A stretch of DNA of 64,000 bases from Burkholderiales bacterium (lineage in GTDB: Bacteria > Pseudomonadota > Gammaproteobacteria > Burkholderiales > Burkholderiaceae_C), in the NCBI GenBank assembly GCA_016191525.1, contig JACPOK010000016.1, forward strand, positions 248,001-312,000, written 5' to 3'. The notes under the pieces were generated by a model. The model saw nothing but the letters and a program-made list of their open reading frames with translations, searched no databases and was not told where the DNA came from. Positions within the stretch are counted from its first letter, which is position 1. Every line of letters starts with the position of its first letter. Below are positions 53,349 through 62,574 of this stretch, piece by piece. The position numbers were made by a program, and so were the translations under genes.

Positions 53349-54023
53349 ATGCAGCTCAACGCCAACCCCTTCCCCTACGACTTCGAAATCTCGAAGACTG
53401 CGCTGGTCATCATCGACATGCAGCGCGACTTCATCGAGCCGGGCGGCTTTGGCGAAACGCTGGGCAACGACGTGTCGCTGCTCGAAGCCATCGTTCCCGC
53501 ATGCCAGGCCGTGCTGCAAGCCTGGCGCGGCGTGGGTGGCTTGGTGGTGCACACCCGCGAAGCGCACGACGCCGAATTGAAAGACTGCCCGCCCGCCAAG
53601 CGCAACCGCGGCAACCCCTCCTTGCGCATCGGCGACGCGGGACCCATGGGCCGTATCCTGGTGAGCGGTGAGCCGGGCAACCAGATCATCCCGGCGCTGG
53701 CGCCGGTGCCCGGCGAGATCGTGCTGGACAAGCCGGGCAAGGGCGCGTTTTATGCCACGCCGCTGCACAGCCTGCTGCAGCAGGCCGGCATCACGCACCT
53801 GCTGTTCATGGGCGTGACCACCGAGGTGTGCGTGCAGACCTCCATGCGCGAGGCCAACGACCGCGGCTACGACTGCCTGCTGCTGGAAGACTGCACCGAA
53901 AGCTACTTCCCCGCCTTCAAGGCCGCCGCCGTGGAGATGATGCGCGCCCAGGGCGCCATCGTCGGCTGGACGGCGATGAGCAGCCAGCTGCTACCCGCGC
54001 TGGCCGCCGCACCCGCGCGCTGA
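53349..54023 (+). CDS. Second BiuH/TrtA-like cysteine hydrolase (isochorismatase superfamily)
   Basis: [18 protein letters not shown]...[50 protein letters not shown]...[21 protein letters not shown]. Confidence 0.9.
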   Translation: MQLNANPFPYDFEISKTALVIIDMQRDFIEPGGFGETLGNDVSLLEAIVPACQAVLQAWRGVGGLVVHTREAHDAELKDCPPAKRNRGNPSLRIGDAGPMGRILVSGEPGNQIIPALAPVPGEIVLDKPGKGAFYATPLHSLLQQAGITHLLFMGVTTEVCVQTSMREANDRGYDCLLLEDCTESYFPAFKAAAVEMMRAQGAIVGWTAMSSQLLPALAAAPAR

Positions 54024-54045
54024 GCAACGCTGCTAGAGTCAATCA

Positions 54046-54771
54046 GTGCACACCGCCAGCAGCCGCCCCTTCGCCAAGGCAGACCCCGCCCCCGCGCACC
54101 GCTCGCGCGCGGACGAGGTGTATGAGCAGCTCAAGCGCGATGTGGCCGAGTTCAACCTGGTGCCGGGCGACCGCTTCACCGAGAACGAGCTGAGCGAGCG
54201 GCTGGGCGTTTCGCGCACGCCGGTGCGCCAGGCCCTGTTCCGCCTGCAGCAGGAAGGGTATGTCGAAGTGCTGTTCCGCAGCGGCTGGCGCGTGCTGCCC
54301 TTCGACTTTGAAATCTTCGAGCAGCTCTATGACCTGCGCATGGTGCTGGAAACCACCGCCGTGCAGCGAATCTGTGCCGACGGCGAGCGCGTGGACCGCG
54401 AGCTGCTGCAGCAGCTGATCGCCATCTGGCTGGTGCCCGTGGCCGAACGCAGCGCCGACATGCTGCAGGTCTCGCAATGGGACGAAGCCTTTCACTGCAG
54501 CCTGGTCGCCGCCGCCGGCAACGCCGAGATGGCACGCGTGCACCGCGACGTCACGGACCGCATCCGCATCATCCGCCGGCTGGACTTCACCAAGCAGGCC
54601 CGCATCGACGCCACCTATGACGAGCACGCGAAGATCTTGAAGGCGATACAGAGGAAGCGTGGCGACCAGGCGGCGATGCTGTTGCGCGCGCATATCGAGA
54701 CCAGCCAGGCGGAGGTGCGCAAGATCACGTTGCACCAGGTGCATCTGGCGAGGCAGGGGGCGGTGCGCTAG
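54046..54771 (+). CDS. GntR-family transcriptional regulator
   Basis: RADEVYEQLKRDVAEFNLVPGDRFTENELSERLGVSRTPVRQALFRLQQEGYV; FCD domain; GTG start. Confidence 0.93.
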   Translation: MHTASSRPFAKADPAPAHRSRADEVYEQLKRDVAEFNLVPGDRFTENELSERLGVSRTPVRQALFRLQQEGYVEVLFRSGWRVLPFDFEIFEQLYDLRMVLETTAVQRICADGERVDRELLQQLIAIWLVPVAERSADMLQVSQWDEAFHCSLVAAAGNAEMARVHRDVTDRIRIIRRLDFTKQARIDATYDEHAKILKAIQRKRGDQAAMLLRAHIETSQAEVRKITLHQVHLARQGAVR

Positions 54772-54950
54772 CTGACAGGCGATTTTTCGCTGCGGTTTTT
54801 GTAGAACATCAGCAGAACTTCCTCGAAGTTGCGCAGCAGGAGCCGCGACACCGGGTCGGCATACCAGTTGAAAGGCGTGCTCACGCGATAGTCCATGCGC
54901 ACATGCAACTCGGTCGCATCGCCCCTGGGTGTCAGGCGGCCATCTCCCGA
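54768..54950 (-). pseudogene. C-terminal remnant of an SRPBCC-type protein
   Basis: GRLTPRGDATELHVRMDYRVSTPFNWYADPVSRLLLRNFEEVLLMFYKNRSEKSPVS-stop, no start/N-terminus; ends next to repeat copy 2. Confidence 0.65.
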
Positions 54951-54960
54951 TCCCCCTCAC

Positions 54961-55003
54961 GCACTATCCATGCGCCTTGCGGGCCTTTTTGTGCCCGCAA
55001 GGC
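54961..55003. repeat. Dispersed hairpin element, copy 2
   Basis: gcactatccatgcgccttgcgggcctttttgtgcccgcaaggc, matches 10958-11000. Confidence 0.7.
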
Positions 55004-55369
55004 TCGCCAGGCCTGGGGCTCGGATTCCTGGTGCAGGGGCCCCGCAGCGTCTTTGCGGCGCTTTTTTTCGGGCATTTATCAATATTTCAAGGATTATTGA
55101 AATGTCGCCTGAAACCGGCCCTGGGCCCCCGGCACATTGATGGTCGCCGGCGGCGCCCCAATTTCACGGCTGCGGGCGCGGGCGGCTCTTCGCTCTCGAC
55201 GATCGTGGCAAGGCTGGGGGCCCAGCGCCGCCGGGGTGTACCTGGCATTTCAACTCCTCCCTGGCGGTGACACGCCAGCTGCTCAAGCCCTCGACCGTAG
55301 CCATGGCCCGGCGCGGTGTCAATCGGTGCGGGGTCCCGCCAGGAAGACAGGTGCGGCGCGGTAGCTGGA

Positions 55370-56260
55370 TCAGGATTGCGGCTTGCCTTCCAGCAGGTCG
55401 CGATGCTTGCGAATGCCCTTTGACAGGTGGTCCATGAAGGCCTTGATCCGCGTGGAATTACGCCACTCAGCGTGTGTGAGGATCCAAAGCTGGCTGCCCG
55501 CTTCAGGCGCATCGGCAATGCGCTTCAGCTGCGCCGATCGTTCGGCAAGGAAGCACGGCAGCACCGCAACGCCGAGTCCTGCTTCCGCCATGTTGCGCAT
55601 CACGACCCATGAATCGGCCTTGAGCACGACGTGCTTGGGGGCCACTTGGTTGTGCACCCACCGCCCCACGGGCGAATGGGTGAGCCCGCCGTCGGGCACA
55701 AGCCAGCAGCGGGCGGCCAGGTCCTGCCCGGGTGGCGACTCGTCCCGCTTCGGGCCGTAGACCGCGAAGGCGAGATTCGCCAGGCGCAAGCCAACGAGGG
55801 TGTCGGGCGGCTCCGCCGCCGGACGGATCGTTACGTCCGCTTCGTGCCGGTCAAGGTCGAGCACCTGGTTCGTGACGACCAGTTCCAGCACAACGCCGCG
55901 ATGGCGCTGCGCGAAGTCATAAAGCAGTGGCGGCAACAGGCTGTCCATCAGCGACTCGGTCGTGGTAAGGCGCAAGGTGCCTTCGACCACGTCTTGCCTC
56001 GCGGCGACCTGGCGGCGGGTGTCCTGCACCTGGCGCTCGATGCCCTCCGCCATCTCGAGCAAGGGCCGCGCCTGCTCGGCAACGCGAAAGCGACCGGATG
56101 CGCGCTCGAATACCCGCAGGCCGAAAGCCTGTTCCGCCGCCTGCACCCGCCGCAGCACGGTGGCGTGAGTCACCTGCAGCGCGCGCGCGGCGGCCGCCGC
56201 CGAGCCGTGGCGAGCCACCGCGAGAAGGTAGCGCAAGTCGTCCCAGTCAGGCGTGTCCAT
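55370..56260 (-). CDS. LysR-family transcriptional regulator
   Basis: DWDDLRYLLAVARHGSAAAAARALQVTHATVLRRVQAAEQAFGLRVFERASGRF. Confidence 0.93.
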   Translation of the reverse strand: MDTPDWDDLRYLLAVARHGSAAAAARALQVTHATVLRRVQAAEQAFGLRVFERASGRFRVAEQARPLLEMAEGIERQVQDTRRQVAARQDVVEGTLRLTTTESLMDSLLPPLLYDFAQRHRGVVLELVVTNQVLDLDRHEADVTIRPAAEPPDTLVGLRLANLAFAVYGPKRDESPPGQDLAARCWLVPDGGLTHSPVGRWVHNQVAPKHVVLKADSWVVMRNMAEAGLGVAVLPCFLAERSAQLKRIADAPEAGSQLWILTHAEWRNSTRIKAFMDHLSKGIRKHRDLLEGKPQS

Positions 56261-56267
56261 TTTTAGC

Positions 56268-56319
56268 AATCCGGTTTGCACGAATCGGGCTTCGCAGCGC
56301 GGCCTCCGATTCCTAGCAT
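56268..56319 (+). promoter_or_regulatory. Shared promoter/operator repeat, copy A
   Basis: aatccgg...GAATCGGgcTTCGCAgcgcggcctCCGATTCcTAGCAT; aligns gap-free to 58963-59014 (33/37 identical in the core by hand count). Confidence 0.7.
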
Positions 56320-56352
56320 CGCTTTTCCCTTAACTACCTCGAGGAGAGGCAA

Positions 56353-57045
56353 TTGAACCTTCGAACCTGGATCCTTGCGCTGGCAGCCAGCGCCGTGTCG
56401 ATCGTGCTGAGCGCATGCGGGGGCGCCGCCGCCGCACCCGCGGCGGCGGCACCTTCGTGCAATACCTTTGAATCGTACGTCGGTGGCGGAAAAATCAACA
56501 TCGTGGATTTCACTGCCATGGGCGGCTCGAGCGCGCTGCGCTTTCGCCTCAAAGTCAACAGCTTCCAGAATGTGGCCGCCGACGGCTACTTCGGGGCACT
56601 CACGACGGGCGACCTCACGTATTCCTACCCGCGCCAGAACAATCCTCAGGTGGCGTATGACAAGACAGCGCCGTTCCCTGCCGGCTTCACGAAGGGGCCG
56701 GCCTTCGGGGAGAAGGTGCGCTACATGGCCCGGGAGATCGGCTGCAACGTGTTCCAGGTGACATGGAAGGAGACGGAAAAGGGCGACACCGTGACCCACG
56801 TCGAGGACTTTGGGCGCCAGCAGGTTTGCACCAATATCACCAACATCAACATGGCGCCGATTCCCGCGGGCTTCGATCCCTTCGACAAAGCCAGCCAGCT
56901 CAACAGCGCGGCGTTGTTCCCGGCCGGCAGCCCGGCCGCCGGCGGGGGGTTCTTTACCAACCTGTGCGGCACGATGTCCCAAAGCCCGGAGGCCGATCGC
57001 GTCTGGGAAAACGCGCTGCACAGCCTTGTGTACACGGCGCCGTGA
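56353..57045 (+). CDS. Secreted lipoprotein of unknown function
   Basis: Signal/lipobox SIVLSACGGA; 230-aa ORF; TTG or GTG start. Confidence 0.75.
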   Translation: MNLRTWILALAASAVSIVLSACGGAAAAPAAAAPSCNTFESYVGGGKINIVDFTAMGGSSALRFRLKVNSFQNVAADGYFGALTTGDLTYSYPRQNNPQVAYDKTAPFPAGFTKGPAFGEKVRYMAREIGCNVFQVTWKETEKGDTVTHVEDFGRQQVCTNITNINMAPIPAGFDPFDKASQLNSAALFPAGSPAAGGGFFTNLCGTMSQSPEADRVWENALHSLVYTAP

Positions 57046-57049
57046 CAGG

Positions 57050-57925
57050 TCAGAACTTCCCGTTCGTGTTCTTCCATTCGGACTGCGGCGGGATCGTTTC
57101 AATAGTGTCCCAGTGCTCGGCGATCTTGCCGTCCTTGACGCGGAAGAGGTCATAGAAGGACGAATGCTTGCCGGCGAAATCACCTTCGCTGACCACCAGC
57201 ACGAAGTTCCCTTCGCCGAGCACGCGGTGAATGCGCGAGTAGCTCATGGTGACACCCGCCTTGGCCATCGCGGCCAGGGCGTCGCCCAGCCCGGAGAGGC
57301 GGTCAGCGATCTTCGGGTTGTGTTGAACGTAGTTGTCACCGTCGAAGTAGCCGGCGAGTTTGTCCATGCGGCCATTCACCAGGATGTCCTCGACGAACGC
57401 CCGTACCAGGCGCTTGTTGTCCTCGGTCTGGGCCGCGTCCTGCGAGCGGGCCGGTCCATCCGTCATCGTGTGGCCGCTGGGGTTGGCGCCGGCGGGCTTT
57501 TCCTGCAGGTTGTCCCAATGCTCGACGATGCGCCCGTTCTCGAAGCGGAAGATGTCAAAGCCGATCTTGGGGCCGAAGAAGTTGTAGTCGGTGTGCGTGA
57601 AGACAAAGTCGCCGTCCTGGAAGGCGCGCACCGTGTCGGCACGCGCCGAACCCTTGGGCAGCAGCTGCATCAGCGCGCCAAAGCCCGCGAGGCCGTCTGC
57701 CGCGCCGAGGTTGTGCTGGATGTACTTGTCGGGGTTGATTGCCGCGACAGGCGCGGGGTCGCCCGTCTCGATGCTTTTCAGCAGCGCGACGACTTGGTCT
57801 TTTTGTCCGGACATGGAAGGCCTTTCGTTGGTTGACTGGGTGGTGGGAGCGGTGCCGCCGCAGGCCGTGACGCCAAAGGCGGCGGCCAGCGCGAGTGCGA
57901 GGGGAAGGGTGCGGAAACGGATCAT
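57050..57925 (-). CDS. Secreted SnoaL/NTF2-like protein (two tandem domains)
   Basis: Lipobox FGVTACGG; two repeats of the pattern YIQHN...G...YDxFRxxxGKIxEHWD. Confidence 0.85.
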   Translation of the reverse strand: MIRFRTLPLALALAAAFGVTACGGTAPTTQSTNERPSMSGQKDQVVALLKSIETGDPAPVAAINPDKYIQHNLGAADGLAGFGALMQLLPKGSARADTVRAFQDGDFVFTHTDYNFFGPKIGFDIFRFENGRIVEHWDNLQEKPAGANPSGHTMTDGPARSQDAAQTEDNKRLVRAFVEDILVNGRMDKLAGYFDGDNYVQHNPKIADRLSGLGDALAAMAKAGVTMSYSRIHRVLGEGNFVLVVSEGDFAGKHSSFYDLFRVKDGKIAEHWDTIETIPPQSEWKNTNGKF

Positions 57926-58056
57926 TCGGGGTCCTTGCGGTTGGGTTGATGTCTGTGGTGAATTGTGGGCAGCGGGGCGAAATCATCCAAGGTGCAAGCC
58001 CGGCGATCGATGGTCAAAAATCGTCAATGATAAAAAAACGCGGCTAGACTGCGGCA

Positions 58057-58941
58057 ATGCGAAAGCCCCCACCCCAGTCGCTCAAGGACGTCCGCTTCCA
58101 CAACCCGCGTCTGGCGAAAGTGGGTGTGGAGGCGATGAGCCTGGCGCAATTGCGCGAACGCGCCGGTGCGACCCTCGGCCCGCCAGAGCGGGTCGAATTC
58201 CTCGAGCTGCTGCTGGTCGAATCCGGCCGTGGCACGCACAGCGTCGACTTCACCGACTACGAACTGCAGCCCGGCACCGTCGTGCTGGTGAGGCCGGGGC
58301 AGGTACAGCAGTGGCGCCTCACGCGCTCGCTGCAGGGGCACGTCGTACTGGTCTCCGTGGAGGCCCTGGCGCCAACGATCGCGCGCGGCCAGCTCGACAT
58401 GAAGCTCCTTGGGCTGGACGAGTGGCCCACATCGAGCCGACCGGAACGACCGCTCTTCGTGCAAATCCTCGCCGACGTCGCGCGGATGCAGGTGGACATC
58501 GGCAGGTTCGTCGGGACCGATGTCGAGGCTTCGATCATCTGGCACGAGTGGATGACGGTGCTTCTGCGCCTGGCGCGGGACCGCGCTGCAAAGCCGCAAG
58601 CAGCTGCAGCCTTCGGCGAGGCCCAGGTGCAGCGCCTTTTCCTGCGCGAGCTCGAAGCCAGCTTGCACAAGCGCCCCAGCGTGCGCGACTTCGCGCGCCG
58701 CATCGGCTATTCGGAAAGCACCTTGTCACGCGCCTGCCTGGCCGCGACCGGGCGCACCGCCAAACAGGCGGTTGACGGGCGCGTGGCGCTCGAGGCCAAG
58801 CGCCTTCTGGCGCACAGCGATGCGCCGGTCGCGGAGATCGCCTACCGCCTGGGCTTCAGCGAGCCAACCAACTTCGTCAAGTTCTTCCGGCGAACAGCCG
58901 GGCTGACGCCGCTGGAGTTCCGCCGCCGCTCCCGCGCCTGA
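58057..58941 (+). CDS. AraC-family transcriptional regulator
   Basis: C-terminal HTH VRDFARRIGYSESTLSRACLAATG...IAYRLGFSEPTNFVKFFRRTAGLTPLEFRRR. Confidence 0.94.
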   Translation: MRKPPPQSLKDVRFHNPRLAKVGVEAMSLAQLRERAGATLGPPERVEFLELLLVESGRGTHSVDFTDYELQPGTVVLVRPGQVQQWRLTRSLQGHVVLVSVEALAPTIARGQLDMKLLGLDEWPTSSRPERPLFVQILADVARMQVDIGRFVGTDVEASIIWHEWMTVLLRLARDRAAKPQAAAAFGEAQVQRLFLRELEASLHKRPSVRDFARRIGYSESTLSRACLAATGRTAKQAVDGRVALEAKRLLAHSDAPVAEIAYRLGFSEPTNFVKFFRRTAGLTPLEFRRRSRA

Positions 58942-58962
58942 GGCGTCCTGTTCATTTTTCGA

Positions 58963-59014
58963 AATCCGGATTCAAAAAATCGGTCTTCGCAACGCGGCCT
59001 TTGATTCCTAGCAT
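58963..59014 (+). promoter_or_regulatory. Shared promoter/operator repeat, copy B
   Basis: AATCGGTCTTCGCAACGCGGCCTTTGATTCCTAGCAT; TTCGCA-N17-TAGCAT spacing conserved with copy A. Confidence 0.7.
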
Positions 59015-59034
59015 GCAGGTCTTCTCAAGGAGAC

Positions 59035-59817
59035 ATGGTGCTGGAAGGAAAATTGATCGTCGTCACGGGGGCCGCATCGGGCATTGGCGCGGCAACTGCC
59101 GCGCTCGCGCAGGTCCAGGGCGCCGATGTCATCGGCGTCGACATCGTCGCGCCTGCGTCGGGCGGTGCCCGCCGCTTCATCCAGGCCGACCTGGGGGACG
59201 CGGGGTCGATCGCCAGCCTCGCGGCGCAGCTGCCGCACGGCATCGACGGCTTGGCGAACATCGCGGGCCTGCCGCCAACCCGGCCGGCAGCCCAGGTCGT
59301 CAAAGTGAACCTCATTGGCCTGAAGACACTCACGACGATGCTGGTGCGCAAGCTCGCCGACGGCGCATCGATCGTCAACCTGGCGTCCCTGGCGGGGCAC
59401 GGCTGGGCTGGATCGAAGGAGTCCATCCTGGCCAGCGAGGCGCTTCAGCTGGACGACGTTGAAGCGTTCTGCCGCGCCTACGGCATCGACGGCGCGAGCA
59501 GCTACTTCTTTGCCAAGGAAGCGCTGATTGCCTGGACGCTGGCCAACCGCTGGACCTGGCGCGACCGCCGCATCCGCATGAATGCCGTGAGCCCCGGGCC
59601 CGTCGACACGCCGATCCTGAAAGATTTCCTGCGCACGCTCGGCGCCCGTGCCGAGGAGGACATGCGGACGATGGACCGGCCAGGGACGCCGGCCGACATC
59701 GCGCCAGTCGTCTGCTTCCTTTTGTCGGACGGCGCTGCCTGGATCCGCGGCAGCAACATTCCCGCCGACGGCGGCATGTCCTCCAACCTGCTGATGCAGG
59801 CCCACGGATTCCAGTGA
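59035..59817 (+). CDS. SDR-family oxidoreductase (hydroxysteroid-dehydrogenase-like)
   Basis: IVVTGAASGIGAATAALAQ; FFAKEALIAWT; RMNAVSPGPVDTPIL. Confidence 0.92.
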   Translation: MVLEGKLIVVTGAASGIGAATAALAQVQGADVIGVDIVAPASGGARRFIQADLGDAGSIASLAAQLPHGIDGLANIAGLPPTRPAAQVVKVNLIGLKTLTTMLVRKLADGASIVNLASLAGHGWAGSKESILASEALQLDDVEAFCRAYGIDGASSYFFAKEALIAWTLANRWTWRDRRIRMNAVSPGPVDTPILKDFLRTLGARAEEDMRTMDRPGTPADIAPVVCFLLSDGAAWIRGSNIPADGGMSSNLLMQAHGFQ

Positions 59818-59852
59818 ACGCGTTACACCCCAAACCCAAACGAGGAGACTTC

Positions 59853-61136
59853 ATGACACCCACCAATTCCCGCCGCGACGTGCTGGGCATCGCCGGCGCC
59901 GCCGGCTTGGCGTTGCTCGGCGCGCCGCTCGCGCGTGCACAGGACGCCGCCACGCTGCGCATCGGCTTCATCAGCCCGCGCACCGGGCCGCTCGGCAGTT
60001 TCGGCGAGAGCGACGGCTACGTGCTCGAGCTCGCGCGCAAGGCGCTGGCCTCCGGCCTGGCCATCAACGGGCGCCGTTACGCGGTGGAGATCCTGGACCG
60101 CGATACGCAGTCCGATCCCTCGCGCGCGAGCCAGCTTGCGAAGGCGTTGATCAACAACGACGGTGTGGACCTTATTCTCACAACCTCCACCCCCGAGGTG
60201 GTGAACCCCGTTTCGGACGCGTGCGAAGCGGCGGGCGTTCCGTGCCTGGCGACCGTCATGCCGTGGGAGGCCTGGTACTTCGGGCGCGGGGCCAAGCCGG
60301 GCGCGCCGTCGCCCTTCAAGTGGTCGTACTTGTTCTCGTTTGGTGTCTCCGACTTCGTGAAGTCGTACGTGTCGCAATGGTCCGCCGTCGCGAGCAACAA
60401 GCGGGTCGCCGCGCTGCTGCCCAACGACGCCGACGGCAACGCCATCCGCGGCGCGTTGCTGCCCGAGCTTCAAAAGGCGGGCTTCACGGTCATTGACGGC
60501 GGCCCGTACGAAACCGGGACGACTGACTTTTCCGCCCAGATCGCGAGATTCAAGGCCGAGAAGTGCGAGATCCTCTCCACCTTCCCCATCCCGCCCGACT
60601 TCGCCACCTTCTGGCGCCAGGCAGCGCAGCAAGGCCTGGCCAGGTCCATGAAGATCGTGCAGGTCGCCAAGACGGGCCTGTTCGCCTCGACGATCGAGGT
60701 GCTCGGCCCGCTCGGCTACAACATCTCCGTCGCCGCGTACTGGCACAAGAACTACCCGTACGCTTCCGCGCTGACGGGCCTGAATGGCGTGAAGCTGGCC
60801 GACGGCTACGAGAAGGCTTCGGGCAGGCAGTGGAACCAGCAGCTGGGCGCCTCGATGTCGCTGTTGGACGCCGGTATCGCTGCGTTGAAGGCGAGCACCA
60901 ACCCGAAGAGCAAGGCCGAGGTGGCGAAGGCGCTCTCGACGCTGCAGGCCACGACCATGATGGGCAAGGTCGATTTCACCAAGGGCCCGGTGGGCAACGT
61001 TTCGTCGGTGCCCATGATCGGCGCGCAGTGGGTCAAACCGGCCGCCGGCTCGAAGTTCAAGTACGACTACGTGATCACGGAGAACGCGAGCGACCCGAAA
61101 ATCCCGGTCGCCGCGAAGTTGAAGTCGTACTCGTGA
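59853..61136 (+). CDS. Branched-chain-amino-acid-type ABC transporter substrate-binding protein
   Basis: Tat-like signal SRRDVLGIAGAAGLALLGAPLARAQ; LRIGFISPRTGPLGSFGESDGYVLELARKA. Confidence 0.93.
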   Translation: MTPTNSRRDVLGIAGAAGLALLGAPLARAQDAATLRIGFISPRTGPLGSFGESDGYVLELARKALASGLAINGRRYAVEILDRDTQSDPSRASQLAKALINNDGVDLILTTSTPEVVNPVSDACEAAGVPCLATVMPWEAWYFGRGAKPGAPSPFKWSYLFSFGVSDFVKSYVSQWSAVASNKRVAALLPNDADGNAIRGALLPELQKAGFTVIDGGPYETGTTDFSAQIARFKAEKCEILSTFPIPPDFATFWRQAAQQGLARSMKIVQVAKTGLFASTIEVLGPLGYNISVAAYWHKNYPYASALTGLNGVKLADGYEKASGRQWNQQLGASMSLLDAGIAALKASTNPKSKAEVAKALSTLQATTMMGKVDFTKGPVGNVSSVPMIGAQWVKPAAGSKFKYDYVITENASDPKIPVAAKLKSYS

Positions 61137-61855
61137 GCCCGCTTGTCTCAGCACAGGGCATCGTCGTGCGGTTCGGCGCCCTCACCGTTCTCGACGGCGT
61201 GGACTTCGACATCCGCAGCGGCGAAGCCACCGGCGTTGTCGGGCCCAACGGCGCCGGCAAGACCACGCTGCTTGCGGCTTTGTCGGGGTCGCTGCGTGTT
61301 TCCGCCGGCGCGATCCGGCACGAGGGCAAGGACGTGACTGGGCTGGACGCCGCGCGGCGTTGCCGCCTGGGCATCGCGCGCAGCCACCAGGTGCCGCGGC
61401 CGTTCGGCGTCATGACCGTGTTCGAGAATGTGCTGGCGGCTGCGATGCATGGAGCGGGCCTGCCGCGGGCCCAGGCGCAGGAGTGCGCCATCGAGGCCTT
61501 GCGCTTGTGCGGCATGCTTGGCGTGGCGAACCGCCGCGCCGAAACACTCGGGTTGCTCGACCGCAAGCGCCTCGAACTCACGCGCGCCCTTGCGACCAAC
61601 CCGGCCGTGCTGTTGCTCGACGAAATCGGTGGCGGCCTGACGGACGGCGAAGCCTCGGAACTGATCGATACGATCCGCACGCTGTGCGCGGGTGGCATCA
61701 CCGTGGTCTGGATCGAGCACATCGTGCACCTGCTGATGCAGGTCGCGCAGAGGCTGGTGTGCATGGATGCCGGCCGCATCATCGCCGACGGCCGGCCGCA
61801 GGCCGTGCTGGCCGACCGGTCGGTGATGACCGCCTACCTGGGGCTGCCGGCATGA
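61133..61855 (+). CDS. ABC transporter ATP-binding protein (LivG-like)
   Basis: GPNGAGKTTLLAALSG; LLLDEIGGGLTDGE; GTGA overlap. Confidence 0.92.
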   Translation: MSPLVSAQGIVVRFGALTVLDGVDFDIRSGEATGVVGPNGAGKTTLLAALSGSLRVSAGAIRHEGKDVTGLDAARRCRLGIARSHQVPRPFGVMTVFENVLAAAMHGAGLPRAQAQECAIEALRLCGMLGVANRRAETLGLLDRKRLELTRALATNPAVLLLDEIGGGLTDGEASELIDTIRTLCAGGITVVWIEHIVHLLMQVAQRLVCMDAGRIIADGRPQAVLADRSVMTAYLGLPA

Positions 61856-62574
61856 ACGCCCTGGAAGTGCATTCGCTGCAGGCGCGCCATGGACTGCTGG
61901 CGGCCGTGCGCGGCATTGACCTTGTGGTGGGCGTGGGTGAACGGTTCGCACTGGTCGGCGCGAACGGCGCCGGCAAATCGACGCTGCTGCGCACCATCGC
62001 CGGCATCCATCCCGCGGCGAGTGGCCGCATCGTCCTGAATGGGGAAGATGTCACCCGCCTTGACGCCCACGAGCGGGCGCGCCGGGGCATCGCGCTCGTG
62101 CCCGAGGGCCGGCGCCTTTTCAAATCCATGTCGGTCGAAGACAACCTGCGCGTGGCCCTGTCCGCGCGGCGTGCCGGCCCGTGGAACTTCGACAGCGTGC
62201 TCGCCGCATTCCCGCAAATCAAGCCCAAGTTGAAGGCAGCTGCCGGGTCGCTCTCGGGAGGCCAGCAGCAGGCCGTTGCCATCGCACGAGCGCTGATGAC
62301 GAATCCCCGCGTACTGCTGCTGGACGAAGTGTCGCTCGGGCTGTCGCCGGCAGCCGTGCAGGGTGTGTACGAATCGCTGGGCTCGCTCTTCGCGAGCGGC
62401 CTGGCGCTGGTGCTCGTGGAGCAGGACCTGCAACGCACCTTCAGTTCGGCCGACCGCATCGCCTGCATGCTCGAAGGCCTCGTCGTGGCCAGCGGGCGGG
62501 TCGGCGAGATCACACGCGAGGAGGTGACGGGTCACTACTTCGGCCACCGCGCGCGCGACAGGGAGGCGGCATGA
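61852..62574 (+). CDS. ABC transporter ATP-binding protein (LivF-like)
   Basis: [56 protein letters not shown] overlap. Confidence 0.94.
   Translation: MNALEVHSLQARHGLLAAVRGIDLVVGVGERFALVGANGAGKSTLLRTIAGIHPAASGRIVLNGEDVTRLDAHERARRGIALVPEGRRLFKSMSVEDNLRVALSARRAGPWNFDSVLAAFPQIKPKLKAAAGSLSGGQQQAVAIARALMTNPRVLLLDEVSLGLSPAAVQGVYESLGSLFASGLALVLVEQDLQRTFSSADRIACMLEGLVVASGRVGEITREEVTGHYFGHRARDREAA

Noticed and set aside
55085-55105. attTCAAggattaTTGAaat inverted repeat as an operator
   Set aside because: Short, AT-rich, far from any clear start codon; not enough support to call a regulatory site
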